Of a DNA stretch of 64,000 bases, positions 25,523 to 36,856 are shown piece after piece. The DNA is from Dipteronia dyeriana (Eukaryota > Streptophyta > Magnoliopsida > Sapindales > Sapindaceae): NCBI GenBank assembly GCA_032871835.1, contig CM065298.1, positions 15,443,096 through 15,507,095 on the forward strand, in the 5' to 3' direction. The position numbers and the translations under genes were made by a program. Below the pieces are notes generated by a model. It was given only the letters and a program-made list of their open reading frames with translations. It ran no database searches and was not told the origin of the DNA. The first letter of the stretch is position 1. Each line of letters begins with the position of its first letter.

Positions 25523-28500
25523 TTAGGATTGTAAGGATTTGGAGATCTTGCTAATACTCGGGTCTGGCACCATCTTGTATTCATGCAGCAGGCTCTCATT
25601 AGAAGGCCAAACAATTATGTCGGTCGAATCGTCCATCCAATAGTTGTAATCCTCCTCTGGGATTGGCCCAACACCAGGCACCACACCCTCAACGACTGAC
25701 TCTCCACTGGTGTAAAAAGTCAATAGGGAATGCTCATATGGAACCTCGAAATGCATAGGATGAGGCTCCTTGCCTCGACTGCGGCAGTAAGCCCTCCATT
25801 CCTTCATCTGAGTCTGGAAAGATTCCAAGGACCGATCCATATGATGTTTGATTGACATAACCCAATTAGTTCGGGACTTCTCAGTCACCCTGTTCTTGAC
25901 TTTGAAGAACTCACCAGCTGAAACTAGCCCTCGCTGAAACTTTTGAAGGAGAAAGGTGTCGTAGGCAGATGATCTTTTAAAATGATCCACCCCTTGGACT
26001 TCAAGTTCCAGCCTGGCTTCTCGGGACAAGGATTCGACTATTAGAGCCTGGCATTCCAAATCTTCGATTTTCTACTCATACGTCGACTTGGACTGCTCCG
26101 CTTTCTGCTCGGCCTTAAGCATGAATTCTTGGGCAGAGGACAACAAAATTTGAAGTGATGCTGCCTTCTCCCATGCCAAAGAAGCTTTCTCCTCTGCTTC
26201 AACCTGCTTCGCCAAGCAGTGGTCGGTAAAAACTTAGGCAGAACCAACCTCTTGATAAGTCGTCTCAACCCGAGCACGTTGATCCTCACTCTCCTTCAGC
26301 TGAGCTTCGAGTCGTCTTATTCTATCAGCTTGATGTTGCTGCGTCTGAACCAGCTCAGCGAACTCGACCACTATCTATAAAGAAGTTCAGTTAAAAATCT
26401 TCCAAACAAACGAACAAAGCAACGGAAGGAGGTTAAGGAAAACTTACATAAGATGCACCGTTAAAAACGTTTTGAAGACGTTCATTCAGGGAGCCATCCC
26501 GAAAACTACTCCAGCGGTCTTCCCTGATGAAAGCCAGACAAGAGGACATCTCCCGCAGCATATCCTAGGGAGAAAGATATGAAGGAACCCCGGAGGGCTC
26601 AGCCCCTTGATCTTTAACCCCGGGGGGAGGGGAATCCCTAGTCGGCTCCAAAACCTCCGCATCCGTCGATGCTCCAACATCAGCACTTGAGTGAGTGAGT
26701 CTCAACCATAATATCTTCATCGCTGGAGTCGATGAAAGAGACCACCCGAGGGACCTTGAGAGGAAGAGTTGGAGAGCCAATTTCCTTCATTTTCTCGCTC
26801 TGAGAGAGGTGGAAACTGAGATCAGCCGCGAGATCCTCCTGTGTATCATCCCAGAAGACTTCAAAAAATCCAGGTATTAAAGGTGCTGGTCCCGTAGAGG
26901 TATTACCTCCATCACCGGTGTCGGTTCGATAGGTAGGCTCTTCACCAGGACCTTCACTCTGCCCTTGCCCGTCACCAGGCAGTTGAGTATCGGTCGGCCG
27001 CTCGGACCACCTGTCTCCCCAGCAGTGGGTGAACAACGTCCTCAGAGGCATCTTCGGGAACTTTCTCTTCGATCGCATCAGTCTCCTCGTCAGACTTAGA
27101 AGGGGAGATGCCTTCATTGCTTTGACGAGAAGCTTCTTTCTGACTCGCATGAATAATTGACTTCATTTGGCGAGCCTGAAGATCGCAGATGATGTATGTA
27201 TCATACACTTAGAAGAAAAAATGAACCGTGTCAGAATACAAAAAAGGGAGGAATTTACAAGGGAAAGGAAAAAGCTGTAAAAATCACTTACATCGCCTAC
27301 GATAGTCCGATATTTGTTTGAAGAAGCCAAACTCTATCATCTTCGCCTCAACGAAAAGATAAGTCTTGCTCCTCTTTTTCAAAGTGCGAACTGCTGCCCG
27401 AGTAAGTCTGGTCAGCTCAGTATCGCTGTAATCGATTTTCTTCTTGTTCCATGTCTCAGGGGAACAGAAGAAATAGGGGACTTTCAACACCACACAAGAA
27501 TCCCCAGACCTAAGGGTGACTTCAAAACCTAGGCTCCCTCCGATGAAGAACCAACCATTCTTCCAGAACTTGTTGGAGGTAGGGAACCCCCATACAAAAC
27601 CCCTCTTTTTGAGGTCATCAGAGATATCAGCTCCTCAGTTCACCTTTGCCCCTCGGGAACCCAACAGTCTGGTAAATTAGACATGAGGAAATAGGTTCCT
27701 ATCTTGCCAGACTGCCTCAACATAAAGAAATACCTGATTTCATTCGGGGAGGGCGGCGACAGGTTCATCCGACTGTACATGTGCCACATGCACATCAAGA
27801 TCTTGTAACTGTTCGGGGTCAGTTGGGCCGGAGCGATCCCTGCTTCAGCTAGAAACCAGGTAATAAATGGCTGAAAAGGGAGAGTGACACCGCAGTAAAG
27901 CATGGATCCGTAGATCACCACCATGCCCGGGGAAGGGTTCCACAATCCCTATCACCAGCTGGAATCAGAGTAACCGAATTAGGCAAATCAAATCGGGCAC
28001 GGTACTTCTTTATCTCTACTGGCCCGACCACATTCGGTTCGGTGTCGAACCCACTTGGGCGTTCAGCCGAGAAAGTAAGACGAGACGCCCTGAACGCCTC
28101 TTCGACATCATTCTCATTGACAGTCTGCTCCCTGATTCGAGTTTCGCTCGAATTGTACCTACGGACTTCACTTCTGCTTTGATGTTTCCTATCTTTTGAA
28201 GAGGTACCCTGTGATCAGAAATGTCAGAAATCAGAACTAGATGAAGAACTAGATACATGGCTAAAAGTGACGTTAGGGTGAAGCCCAGAAACATCAACTT
28301 CTAAAAATAGAGGTTCATCAGCAGGGATTTCTCCCAGTAATCTTTTAATGCAAGAAACCAACTGAAAATCCCCACGTTGTAATGCATCAAGAGCGACATT
28401 AAAAAGACGATGGCGGGAAGATGACTCCATTAAAACTAACCTTGAACGATGCAATATCTTCAACGGAAAGTCACGACCTTCTGCGTAAAGAAATCTGGGT

Positions 28501-28532
28501 TTAAGAAATTTTTTCTGCTGAAAAATTTTCAA
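25523..28532 (-). pseudogene. antisense additional ORF in the Tat element (putative gypsy-type transposon domain), broken
   Basis: Read on the minus strand, opposite to gag-pol. The N-terminal part starts near 28532. The best recognised segment, 28020-27640, contains KKYRARFDLPNSVTLIP, then GSMLYCGVTLPFQPFITWFL and GIAPAQLTPNSYKILMC, which fits the family named putative gypsy type transposon (Pfam PF04195, from memory) found in plant retroelements. A frameshift at about 27945 splits it. Downstream frames at 27493-27284, 27208-26565 and 26289-25523 look like the acidic middle and charged, coiled-coil-like C-terminal part; an intron near 27280-27210 is possible. Known Tat elements (for example Grande of maize) carry such antisense ORFs; the role is unknown. 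Stops and frame changes make this copy a pseudogene. Confidence 0.7.
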
Positions 28533-28912
28533 GAATGAACCAACGCTCTCTCAGTGAAGAATTTAAAGAAATAATAGCACAAAACCCTAGATCTCAAGGT
28601 AGGAAAGAAACAATGATGAGGATTGATAATGTAGGCGGCGCACGGGGAAACGCGTAAGTCGTTTCTCATAAATGATATCGAAAAACGAAGAGGCAAAGGA
28701 CACGTGTCGAAAAGAGAACTAGCTTTCGCCCTCAGAATTCCAAAAAGTCACCGTCATTAAAAATCTCGCACGAGGAGGCAGATCGAATTTGCAGGGTCAC
28801 CATTAAGACACATCATTATGACAAGATATTTACTCGGGTTCTGAAAAGATATTGACAACATCGATTAAAATACTTTTACCCAAAGTAAAACCTTATTCAG
28901 TAAAAATATTTT

Positions 28913-28919
28913 AAGGGGG
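28913..28919 (+). other. polypurine tract of the Tat element
   Basis: AAGGGGG followed by TAT and then the 3' LTR start TGTCATATG at 28923. The same GGGGGTAT-TG arrangement is seen (minus strand) in the element at 40803-40817. Confidence 0.85.
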
Positions 28920-28922
28920 TAT

Positions 28923-29219
28923 TGTCATATGTGAATTTTATCATACGTACACGTCATCAACAAAGAAGATATAGAGCATTCATAGAAAAAAAATACAGAG
29001 AGAAGAAAGAGAGATTGAGAACTTGTAAACATCATAATTTCATAGTGAATTTTGGCTTGGTTGATCATTCAACCACTCGTGGACGTTTCTCCGGTCATCA
29101 GAGTTTTACCACGTAAAAAACTCGCGTTAGTTTATTTTCTTCTTCTCTCTCTTTAAAATCACGGTTGAAATCCAATCCTTGTTGGCTTTTCTGATTCAAT
29201 CCAGAAACCGACGTCAACA
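28923..29219 (+). repeat. 3' LTR of the Tat element
   Basis: 297 bp, same ends as the 5' LTR, with about 19 substitutions by eye and no net length difference. Confidence 0.95.
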
Positions 29220-29495
29220 TATAATATTTTATAATATATCATATATTAATATTCTATAATATTATATGTTATAATATATAAAAACTATATTATAATATTA
29301 TATATACAATTTATTATATATATAATAATTATAATGTATATATATAAGGGGCACTTTGGTCATTTGAAAATCGTATCTCATCTTATCCTAGTTATATCAA
29401 ACACATAACAATATAATTAATAGTTAAAAAAATGATTTTTTAAATAAAAAAAGTGAAAAACAAAATGAAAATAAAAAACAAAAACAAAAAATAAT

Positions 29496-29643
29496 AATTT
29501 TGTGTTTTTCAAATCTTTCACTTTTAACACCTGTTTTTTTTTCAAAAATAAAATGAAAAACGGTTAACAAACGCGTTTTCGAAATCATTTTTGAAAAATA
29601 AAAACGAAAATGGACTGAAAAATAGCTGCAATATGGGGCCCTA
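29496..29643 (-). repeat. right arm of the GGGCCC-type TIR sequence
   Basis: Read on the minus strand it starts TAGGGCCCCATATTGCAGC and continues CAGTCCATTTTCG, CGAAAACGCG and GTTAACCG. A second copy is at 54250-54417 in arm 2. Possibly the partner of 17758-17945. Confidence 0.45.
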
Positions 29644-29688
29644 ATGTAACAAGAAAAGCAATAACATGGAAGGTTAGTTTCCTTGGAG

Positions 29689-29814
29689 AGACGAAATGAG
29701 GTTTGTCTGGTGGTAAATCCCCTACGCTTATACCAATGAGATCGTGGGTTCGAGTCATCTTTCTCCCAAAAAAACCCTCGAATTTATACAATATTGTTCT
29801 TAAGAAAAACAAAA
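29689..29814 (+). mobile_element. tRNA-derived SINE (arm 1 copy)
   Basis: An 11-bp target duplication TTTCCTTGGAG flanks it (29678-29688 and 29815-29825). Polymerase III promoter boxes are visible: A box around TTGTCTGGTGGTAAAT and B box GTGGGTTCGAGTCAT. Length 126 bases, ending in an A-rich tail. The same SINE and flanks are in arm 2, so it inserted before the duplication. Confidence 0.85.
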
Positions 29815-29825
29815 TTTCCTTGGAG

Positions 29826-31380
29826 GAAAAGATTCCTAATTATTAAGATGTATAATAAAAAGAATAAAAATATGAGATATTTAATTGTGATAGTCATAAT
29901 TAAATGAAGATTAATTTAAACACAATTTTAATAAGATTAAAATTGTGAATCATAGCAGAATTATGATTATGTATCCAATAAATATTCAAATTTCTTCTCT
30001 TGAATGTTATAAATAGATGACATTATTTGAAAAGAAAGGTAGAAGCATAATAATAAGCTAGTTATTCTTATTGGAGTGATACATACATAAAAGTAAATCA
30101 TTTTTTTTTGTTGAGATCTAATCTTTTTCTCAAGACTTGAAGGAGTATTGATTTAAGGAATAAAAAGTCTACATTTCTAGGTAACTCACATTTGTGCAAA
30201 GTTCGAAAGATCAAACAGTTGATATACATAAAAGGTCTGTGTTGAACGTTCAATTTGTGGAGGCCATAACTTTCTCTACAAATTGAACTTGATTGTGATC
30301 CATATGTATTTGGAAAGTTTCGAAAGTCTAATTACCGAAAAACTTTACAGATTATGATTTCGAATTTTCTAAAGAAAGTTATACCTATTGTAATACCTAA
30401 TGGTCGGATTAGAAAAGGTTCAACAAGTTGAAGCTACGAGCACATGCTGCAGATTTGGTGCAAGGTTTGGAAGATCAAAAGTTTAATAACACATTAAATG
30501 TACTAATCTATTTAGTTTTGATTTAATGTTTATTCAATGAAATCGATCATTGGTCGAAATTTTTTGAACCCTTTTGTTGCACTTACAATTGGGCAAATTG
30601 ATTTTTAAAAAGATTTTTCCATATAATTTTGTCATCCCGAAAGGAGATCTTGTCTATGAATGAAGATATGGTCTCACCATATCTTTTGTTTTTCTTTTTC
30701 ATTTATGGTCGCATAAATGATAAATCTCTTGTTTTTCTTTTTTCATTGTTTAATAGTTAATTAATATTTTTATAATTAGACGTGACAGGGTTTGATTGGA
30801 CAACTTATTTTTTTATTTAATAATACTGAACAAAAAAACAAAATAGCACGCTCTTCAACCGTTAGTGATGAGGTGTTAAACAGTGAATTAATGGTTTTAA
30901 GGATTAGTCTATGTAATTATTGGATTTCTATATGTTTCGTGCAATTTCATATATAGTTAGGGTGAGTAAGTAATAAGTATTCTTTGTCCTGAATAATTGT
31001 AAAACACAAAAGACAAAAAATATATATATATATATTACACAAAAGACAACATTTTCACCACTTGTCTGATTTTTTTTTCGAAATTTCATCTAAAAAGATA
31101 AACTTACGAGGAAGGTGCAGTTTTGCTACCCAGAATGTCATCGAAAAGTCAAGGCAGGTGGCAACTAAATACTAATCAACTTGAATGTTACCCTGTCCTA
31201 TTTTCTATTGTCAAGATGTCAAACCATGATGATGGATATTGCATAATCTGCAACGTCCATTGTGCCGCCTCAGAATAATCAATGGACCGAACCACTTCTG
31301 ATGACAAGAGTTTCTCTGAGTACACGCGTTAGCTTCTGGTCAATGACATTTTGATTTCTTAATGGCAAAGAATCCAGATT
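29826..31380. other. upstream region of the beta'-COP-like gene, arm 1
   Basis: AT-rich, no gene. At 30240-30300 two near-inverted words (GTTCAATTTGTGGAG and CTACAAATTGAAC) could form a small hairpin. An AT run lies at 31021-31035. All of it recurs in arm 2. Confidence 0.6.
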
Positions 31381-31388
31381 CCGGAGCT

Positions 31389-31396
31389 TATATAAA
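31389..31396 (+). promoter_or_regulatory. TATA box of the beta'-COP-like gene, arm 1
   Basis: TATATAAA, 118 bases before the start codon. A 20-base direct repeat (AAGTCTCTAAGCAAATTCAA) lies between it and the ATG at about 31423 and 31459, probably in the 5' leader. Confidence 0.6.
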
Positions 31397-31506
31397 TGGA
31401 TAATCTTTGTATCCAATTTCTCTCAAGTCTCTAAGCAAATTCAACATATATATAAAAAAAGTCTCTAAGCAAATTCAATCAACCATTTTGATATTTATTA
31501 TCAACC

Positions 31507-34252
31507 ATGGCAATGGTGAGCTACATATATTTACTGATTTTTATTTATCATTATTAATTTTAATTTTTAATATACAAAAAAATACCCCTTCTTATCATTT
31601 TTATTCTCTGTGCATAAATGTGATGACTTGTCGCAGCCTCTCAAACTTCAAATTGAGGTAGGCTGAAATTATATTTGCAGTACATTAATTATTGTTATTG
31701 TTATTACTATTATTACTATTATTATTATTATTATCAATAATTATCAAACAGTTTGATTAACTTGCTGAAAACAATTTATTGATCTCAGAAAGTGTTCATC
31801 CAGACCTCTGAAAGAGTGAAGTCGGTGGATTTTCATCCAACCGAACCATGGTAATTCAAACTTAATTTATTCAATCCATCATAATAATATATATATTTTT
31901 TTGGTATTATAATAACTTAATTATAAATTGTAAATCTATCTCTATTTTCAGTTTTATTCTCCAATGAAGCTCCAACTTATAAAGATTGCTTTGATAAATT
32001 CTCATGCAGGATTCTGGCAACTTTGTACTCAGGAACTGTTTGTATCTGGAACTATCATTCTCAGGTAAAGCTTCATGATTGTTATAAATTCATAAGTGCG
32101 GGAATTTCAAGCGTTTTTTCATAAGGAATTCTATATAAAAAAAAACGTGCAGGATCAGTACATGCTGTATATTGTTATACACTTATACCCCATCAATAAA
32201 ATTACAACAAACCCACTTTCATTAATGCCTTCCAAGCTGTTGCATTAACTGTATTCTATCTGCCTCTTCTGGGAGAATTCTACTTATGTTCTTGGTGTTG
32301 GAGAAATATTTGATTAAACAAGAAAATAGTGAAATATATATATATTTTGAGTTGCTACACATAGCTCTGTTGTTTTACATTATTAAAAATAAGTTACAAC
32401 TCAATATAAAAACTTAAATGACTCTGGGATTGCTACCAATTACATAATAACTCTCAACTTTGACTGCAGTAAATAATTACTGATGCGAACTATTCTTGAG
32501 AACTGATAAACTCTCAGATTTCTCAACAAGTGCATTAATTCCAACACTCTGAAGATTTTTTTTTTTTTTTTTTGTTTTGTTTGCCTTCAAGTTCGTTTTG
32601 ATTGATTAAGTTTTCCGGTCTAATTAACTAAAATGTTTTATGCTTCTCCAGACTATTGAGAAGTCTTTCAAGGTCACTGAATCACCAGGTACATTTTACA
32701 GAATTGAGCTTTTCTCTCTTCATAATGATCCCCAAATTGTTTTTTTTTTTTTTCAAGATCTAACATCTTTATATCTATTCTTGCAGTGAGAACAGCAAAG
32801 TTCATACCGAACAAAAATTGGTTTGTTTGTGGCTCCGACGATAAGTTTATACGTGTTTACGATTACATCACATCGGAAAAGGTTAAGGATTTCGAGGCAC
32901 ATGAAGATTTCATTAGGTGTCTGGCTGTCCATCCCACATCTCCTTTCGTGCTGTCCTCGTCTGATGACAAGCTCATAAAGCTCTGGGATTGGGAGAAGGA
33001 TTGGGTTTGTACTCGGATTTTCGAAGGACATTCGCATTATGTGATGCAAACCGCATTTAATCCTAAAAATTTCAACACTTTTGCAAGCGCATCACTTGAT
33101 GGCACCGTAAAGGTAACAAAAATCTTGCTGAATCTGACCGAATCTGATACCTTAATTATATTATTTATGCGCGGCTTCTTTTCGGTCTCCTTTTTATAGG
33201 TTTGGAACATAGACTCATCTGATGAAAAGTTTACTTGGGAAGCACATTCAAAAGGGATCAATTGTGTAAACTACTTCATGGTAGATGATAAATTGTACCT
33301 CATAACTGGTTCTGATGATTATACAGCCAAGGTTAGTAACTCTATATATGTAACTTTTCTATTAGCTACATATTTTTTTAAAAAAAATGGGTGTACTTTT
33401 TGAAAATTTTCGAAACAAAACAACTCGATCGGGTTGGTCATTTGTGTTAACACAACATTGTCATTGTGTGTAAATGAACATGCAGGTGTGGGATGATGAA
33501 AGCAAAAGTTGTTTGAAAATGCTTGAAGGCCACACTCAAAATGTGACTGCAGCATGCATTCATCCAGAGCTTCCTATTATAATTACAACTTCTGAAGATG
33601 AGACTGTTCGCATTTGGGATGCCTCTACTTACAGGTAATGTGATCATTCATTGCATAATTCCAATTAGTTTAAATGATTAAGTATCAATTATTTTTATTA
33701 TTTCTTTCGAAAAAATAACTAATCTCTACTTTGGCAAAGCCACGTTGGGGTTGGGATGTGCCATGCCCCTCCGGCATCATTTTTTTTTAAAAAAAATATA
33801 GTTGAATTTTATTGAATTTTTGTCCTAAATTTTTTATATTTACATTTTACTTTTAAATGTTTTGTTATGAACCCCCCTCATACCTCTAAATTTGATGAAT
33901 GCTAACTTCCCATTTGCATGTTACTATGCGATATGTGAATATACGTTTGTGATTGTTGTGATTAATTAAAGTGCAGGCTTGAGGTCACACTTAACTACGG
34001 TCTTGAACGGGTTTGGGGTATTGCATACAAGAAAGGTTCAAACGAGTAAGTTTTTTTTTTCTTTATTTATAAAAAAACCAAGACACTCATACAGCTTGAG
34101 TAACATTACAGACATCTAATATTTACCGGATTGAATGTTACAAAATCCAATTGTTAAAAGAAATTATTAACTCTACTGCTAATATTTGTATAAACAGGGT
34201 TGCATTTGGTTGCGACAAAGGAAGCTTTTCGGTCAAAATTGACAGCTTCTAG
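31507..34252 (+). CDS. beta'-COP-like single WD40 propeller protein, 304 aa, arm 1
   Basis: Ten exons: 31507-31515, 31637-31657, 31789-31850, 32010-32064, 32652-32688, 32787-33112, 33200-33331, 33486-33634, 33977-34045, 34198-34252. All introns have GT-AG ends and the joined length is 915 bases with one frame. The protein matches the N-terminal seven-blade propeller of coatomer subunit beta' (COPI coat, Golgi-to-ER traffic): [14 protein letters not shown] (residues 18-31), [17 protein letters not shown] (206-222), [10 protein letters not shown] (270-279). Full plant beta'-COP is about 900 aa; here TAG comes right after the first propeller, with no sign of the second propeller or solenoid. R19, K21, R63 and D210 fall where yeast R15, K17, R59 and D206 contact dilysine tails (my recollection). 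Retained introns show a DNA-level copy. It may be a functional mini-protein or a well-preserved fragment. Confidence 0.88.
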
Positions 34253-35357
34253 AGTTGGGATGCTGTGAAGAAATAATTGAATTGAATTAGCGGTATAAAA
34301 ATGATGTCCTAGTTTTATCTAACCAACCAAAGTTGAATGTAGACATATATCCTAATTTGATCGGTTAGATATAAATTGAAATATTATTTTTGGATAGCTG
34401 ATTTGAGTTTAATGAAAAAAATAATGAATGTTAATAGTTTTTACTGGCTTTTATATGTGTATTAATTTGTATTCAAGTATGTTGGCTTCTAGCCGCCCTT
34501 TGTCTTGTATTAATAATTTTATGGTGTAATAATTTATGTTTCTCTTAAATAAAATTAGGGAATTATTCAAAATCCCTTGTAGTTAAAGGTATTCTCCAAA
34601 AAGCCCCCTCTAGTACAAATTTTTCCGAACCCCGTTAACTTCTTTCAACTTAAAAAGCAATAAAGAGACTGATTTACCCTTCAATACAAAATGGAAACGA
34701 ATGTTTTACCCTCATGAAGAATAATATTAAAATATCGAAACAACCTCAAGGTTTGGGGACCTGAAAAATCCATTCAAAAGAGAGAAGAGAGAATTGTCTC
34801 TACCACGAGGAGAGAGAGACGCCGAGATGAAGTCATTAAAAACTAAGGTATTTTTGGTCGAGAGGTCAGATGTTGCGGTGACTATGGAAAGAGGAGAAGA
34901 TAACTCTTTGTTGTCCATTTGATTGCACTAAAGTTGGGACCACAGAGGAATCAATGGAACTGCCACAAACAATATCCTGGAGTTTGGGGCAAATTTTTTT
35001 AAAAAAAAATGGGTAAAGTTACCCGGATTCCATATTATTGATAGAAGAAACTTGATCTAAAATATCAGTTTATTTATTTGGTCAAAAAGACCATATTAAT
35101 AACAAAATCAAATTACTGGAAATTGGACTTGGGGAGTCGATATTTCGATTTTGGATTTGGGGTTGAAAGAGAAGAAGAAGAATGGTCAAGAGTTGGGGTT
35201 GGATCTATAGAATCAAAAAAGAAACTGTAGAGAACAGAGGAGTAGAACAAAAAGCAGAGAATGCGTGATAGTCTCTTAGAGGGAGAAAATAGATCTCAGA
35301 TTATTTTCTTTCTTTCTCATTGAGAATTACATCTGATATAGAAGTCCACTCATATAC
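34253..35357. other. 3' flank of the gene and start of the spacer
   Basis: No homology to the missing C-terminal part of beta'-COP is visible after the stop. Arm homology ends at 34735; beyond it is unique, purine-rich sequence without a gene. Confidence 0.55.
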
Positions 35358-35360
35358 AAG

Positions 35361-36853
35361 CACTACAAAACATGGTTCTTTTCCGATGGCTAAATACCGT
35401 CAGAAAAAACGATTTTCCGTCGAAAATACGCTTTTTCGATGGGTAAAGACCGTTGGAGACCGTTATAATTATGTTCATCGTAAATAACAATTTATCTACG
35501 AGCCGTCATAAATATGACCATTTCCGTTTTTCAAGACGGTCGGAAAAATAAAAATACCGTCAGTAATAGTAATTAGAGGTGGTCAAAATTATTAGTATTT
35601 CCGACGGCTTACCTTTATTTTCGACGGAGATTGGCCGTCGGAAAAAGTTTAATGAAAAAAAAACTCAGATAATAAAGGTTACTCTTATTATTTTACTATA
35701 GCTTTATATCTGATATGTTTTACATACTATTTATATATAAACTATTGATATGTTAATTAAATATATATTTTTATACAATATTTAAAGATAACTATTGATA
35801 TTGTTTTATAAAACAATATTTTTAATAAAATATTTCCCTTATCTAATAGAAAATTATATTTTAATAATTTATCTTAAAATAGGATACGTATATTATATCC
35901 TTGTTGATTTTATTTTTTATAATCAACATTTTACTAAAAAAAATAATAAATTAAACTTATTTCAGTAAAATTTATAATTACTTTGTATGATAAATAAATA
36001 AATATTAAATATAGTAGTGTCATTAAACATAATTATAAATAACTAAATATTCTTGTAATTACCAATAATTTTGCTATATTTTATATTTATTTAATTTAAT
36101 TAGATATACACATAACGTAAACTTCTTATTAGTCCCATTGTTTTGTTCCTAAAGTTTGGTCTCTATTGTCTAATTTTCTTACGGTGATCGCTATAAATTT
36201 TAATTTTGTTTAACATTATCTATGACTTATTATTTGAAAAATTCAAAATTAAATCAAAATATTTGGCGAAAAATTTGACAGAGTGATTTCGCTAAAAACA
36301 ATAGTGATAAATAAAAAATAACATATATAGTGATATATTTAAAATATTGATCTACAGGTCACTTTTTTTGTAGTGGATAAATTATCAAATACATTTCATT
36401 ATAATTTATTAATTAATATTATAATAATAAATTATTTATTTATTTCAATGATAATGCCATAACAAATAATATAGAAAATAGTACTACATTTTCGATAGCG
36501 TAATTGTCATTTAAATTAATTTGAATTAAATTTTATTATTTTCGACGGTACAAAAAATACTGTCGAAAATGTGGACTATTTCCGACGGCACAAAAAATAC
36601 CGTCGGAAATGTGAACTATTTTCGACGGCTTTATGGCCGTCGAAAATATTATATTACTTTTTCCATATTTTCTTTTTCTATATTTTCGACGATATAAAGA
36701 CTATGTCCAACGGTTATTCGACCGTTGAAACTGTGGCATTATATTTTGACTCATTTCCGACGACTCTAATATGATCGTAGAAAAATGTACTATTTTCGAC
36801 GACAATTATGCCATCGGAAATAGTTCTTCACTAATAGACATTTTTTTGTAGTG
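35361..36853. mobile_element. non-autonomous CACTA (En/Spm) element
   Basis: Starts CACTACAAAA and ends TTTTTTTGTAGTG, flanked by the 3-bp duplication AAG (35358-35360, 36854-36856), as expected for CACTA elements. Both ends carry many subterminal TTTCCGACGGC / TTTTCGACGG motifs in both senses (35380-35650 and 36535-36825), the usual transposase-binding zone. Length 1493 bases; the AT-rich middle has no transposase. A second terminus-like word, CACTTTTTTTGTAGTG, lies inside at 36360-36375. Confidence 0.92.
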
Positions 36854-36856
36854 AAG

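Larger units (their letters stand above)
18577..29219 (+). mobile_element. Tat-lineage Ty3/gypsy retrotransposon, complete but disabled
   Basis: Bounded by two 297-bp LTRs (18577-18873, 28923-29219) beginning TG and ending CA, with a perfect 5-bp target duplication TATAA (18572-18576 and 29220-29224). Order: LTR, PBS, gag, protease, RT, RNase H, second RNase H, integrase, a 4.3 kb region with an antisense gene and tandem repeats, polypurine tract, LTR. Integrase downstream of RT/RNase H marks Ty3/gypsy; a second RNase H before integrase is the known mark of the Tat branch (Tat, Ogre, Retand). By eye the LTRs differ at about 19 of 297 positions (about 6%), so insertion is not very recent. Numerous stops and frameshifts mean it cannot make its own proteins. 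Confidence 0.95.
29480..34735 (+). repeat. inverted duplication, arm 1
   Basis: The whole stretch occurs again in reverse at 49168-54417: gene, introns, promoter, a SINE and flanks. The left limit lies between 29470 and 29500, in the right arm of the GGGCCC-type sequence. The right limit is after AATATTAAAATAT at 34735, where the sequences part. Arm lengths are about 5.25 kb and the spacer about 14.4 kb. Coding exons differ at 2 of 915 bases; introns and flanks look about 97-99% the same by eye. Confidence 0.95.

Noticed and set aside
31407..31661. 84-codon frame over exons 1-2 of the beta'-COP-like gene
   Set aside because: Runs through leader and intron 1 in the wrong frame; the spliced model explains the exons.
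32753..33049. 98-codon frame antisense to the WD40 exon (and its copy at 50854-51150)
   Set aside because: Shadow of the conserved coding exon on the other strand.
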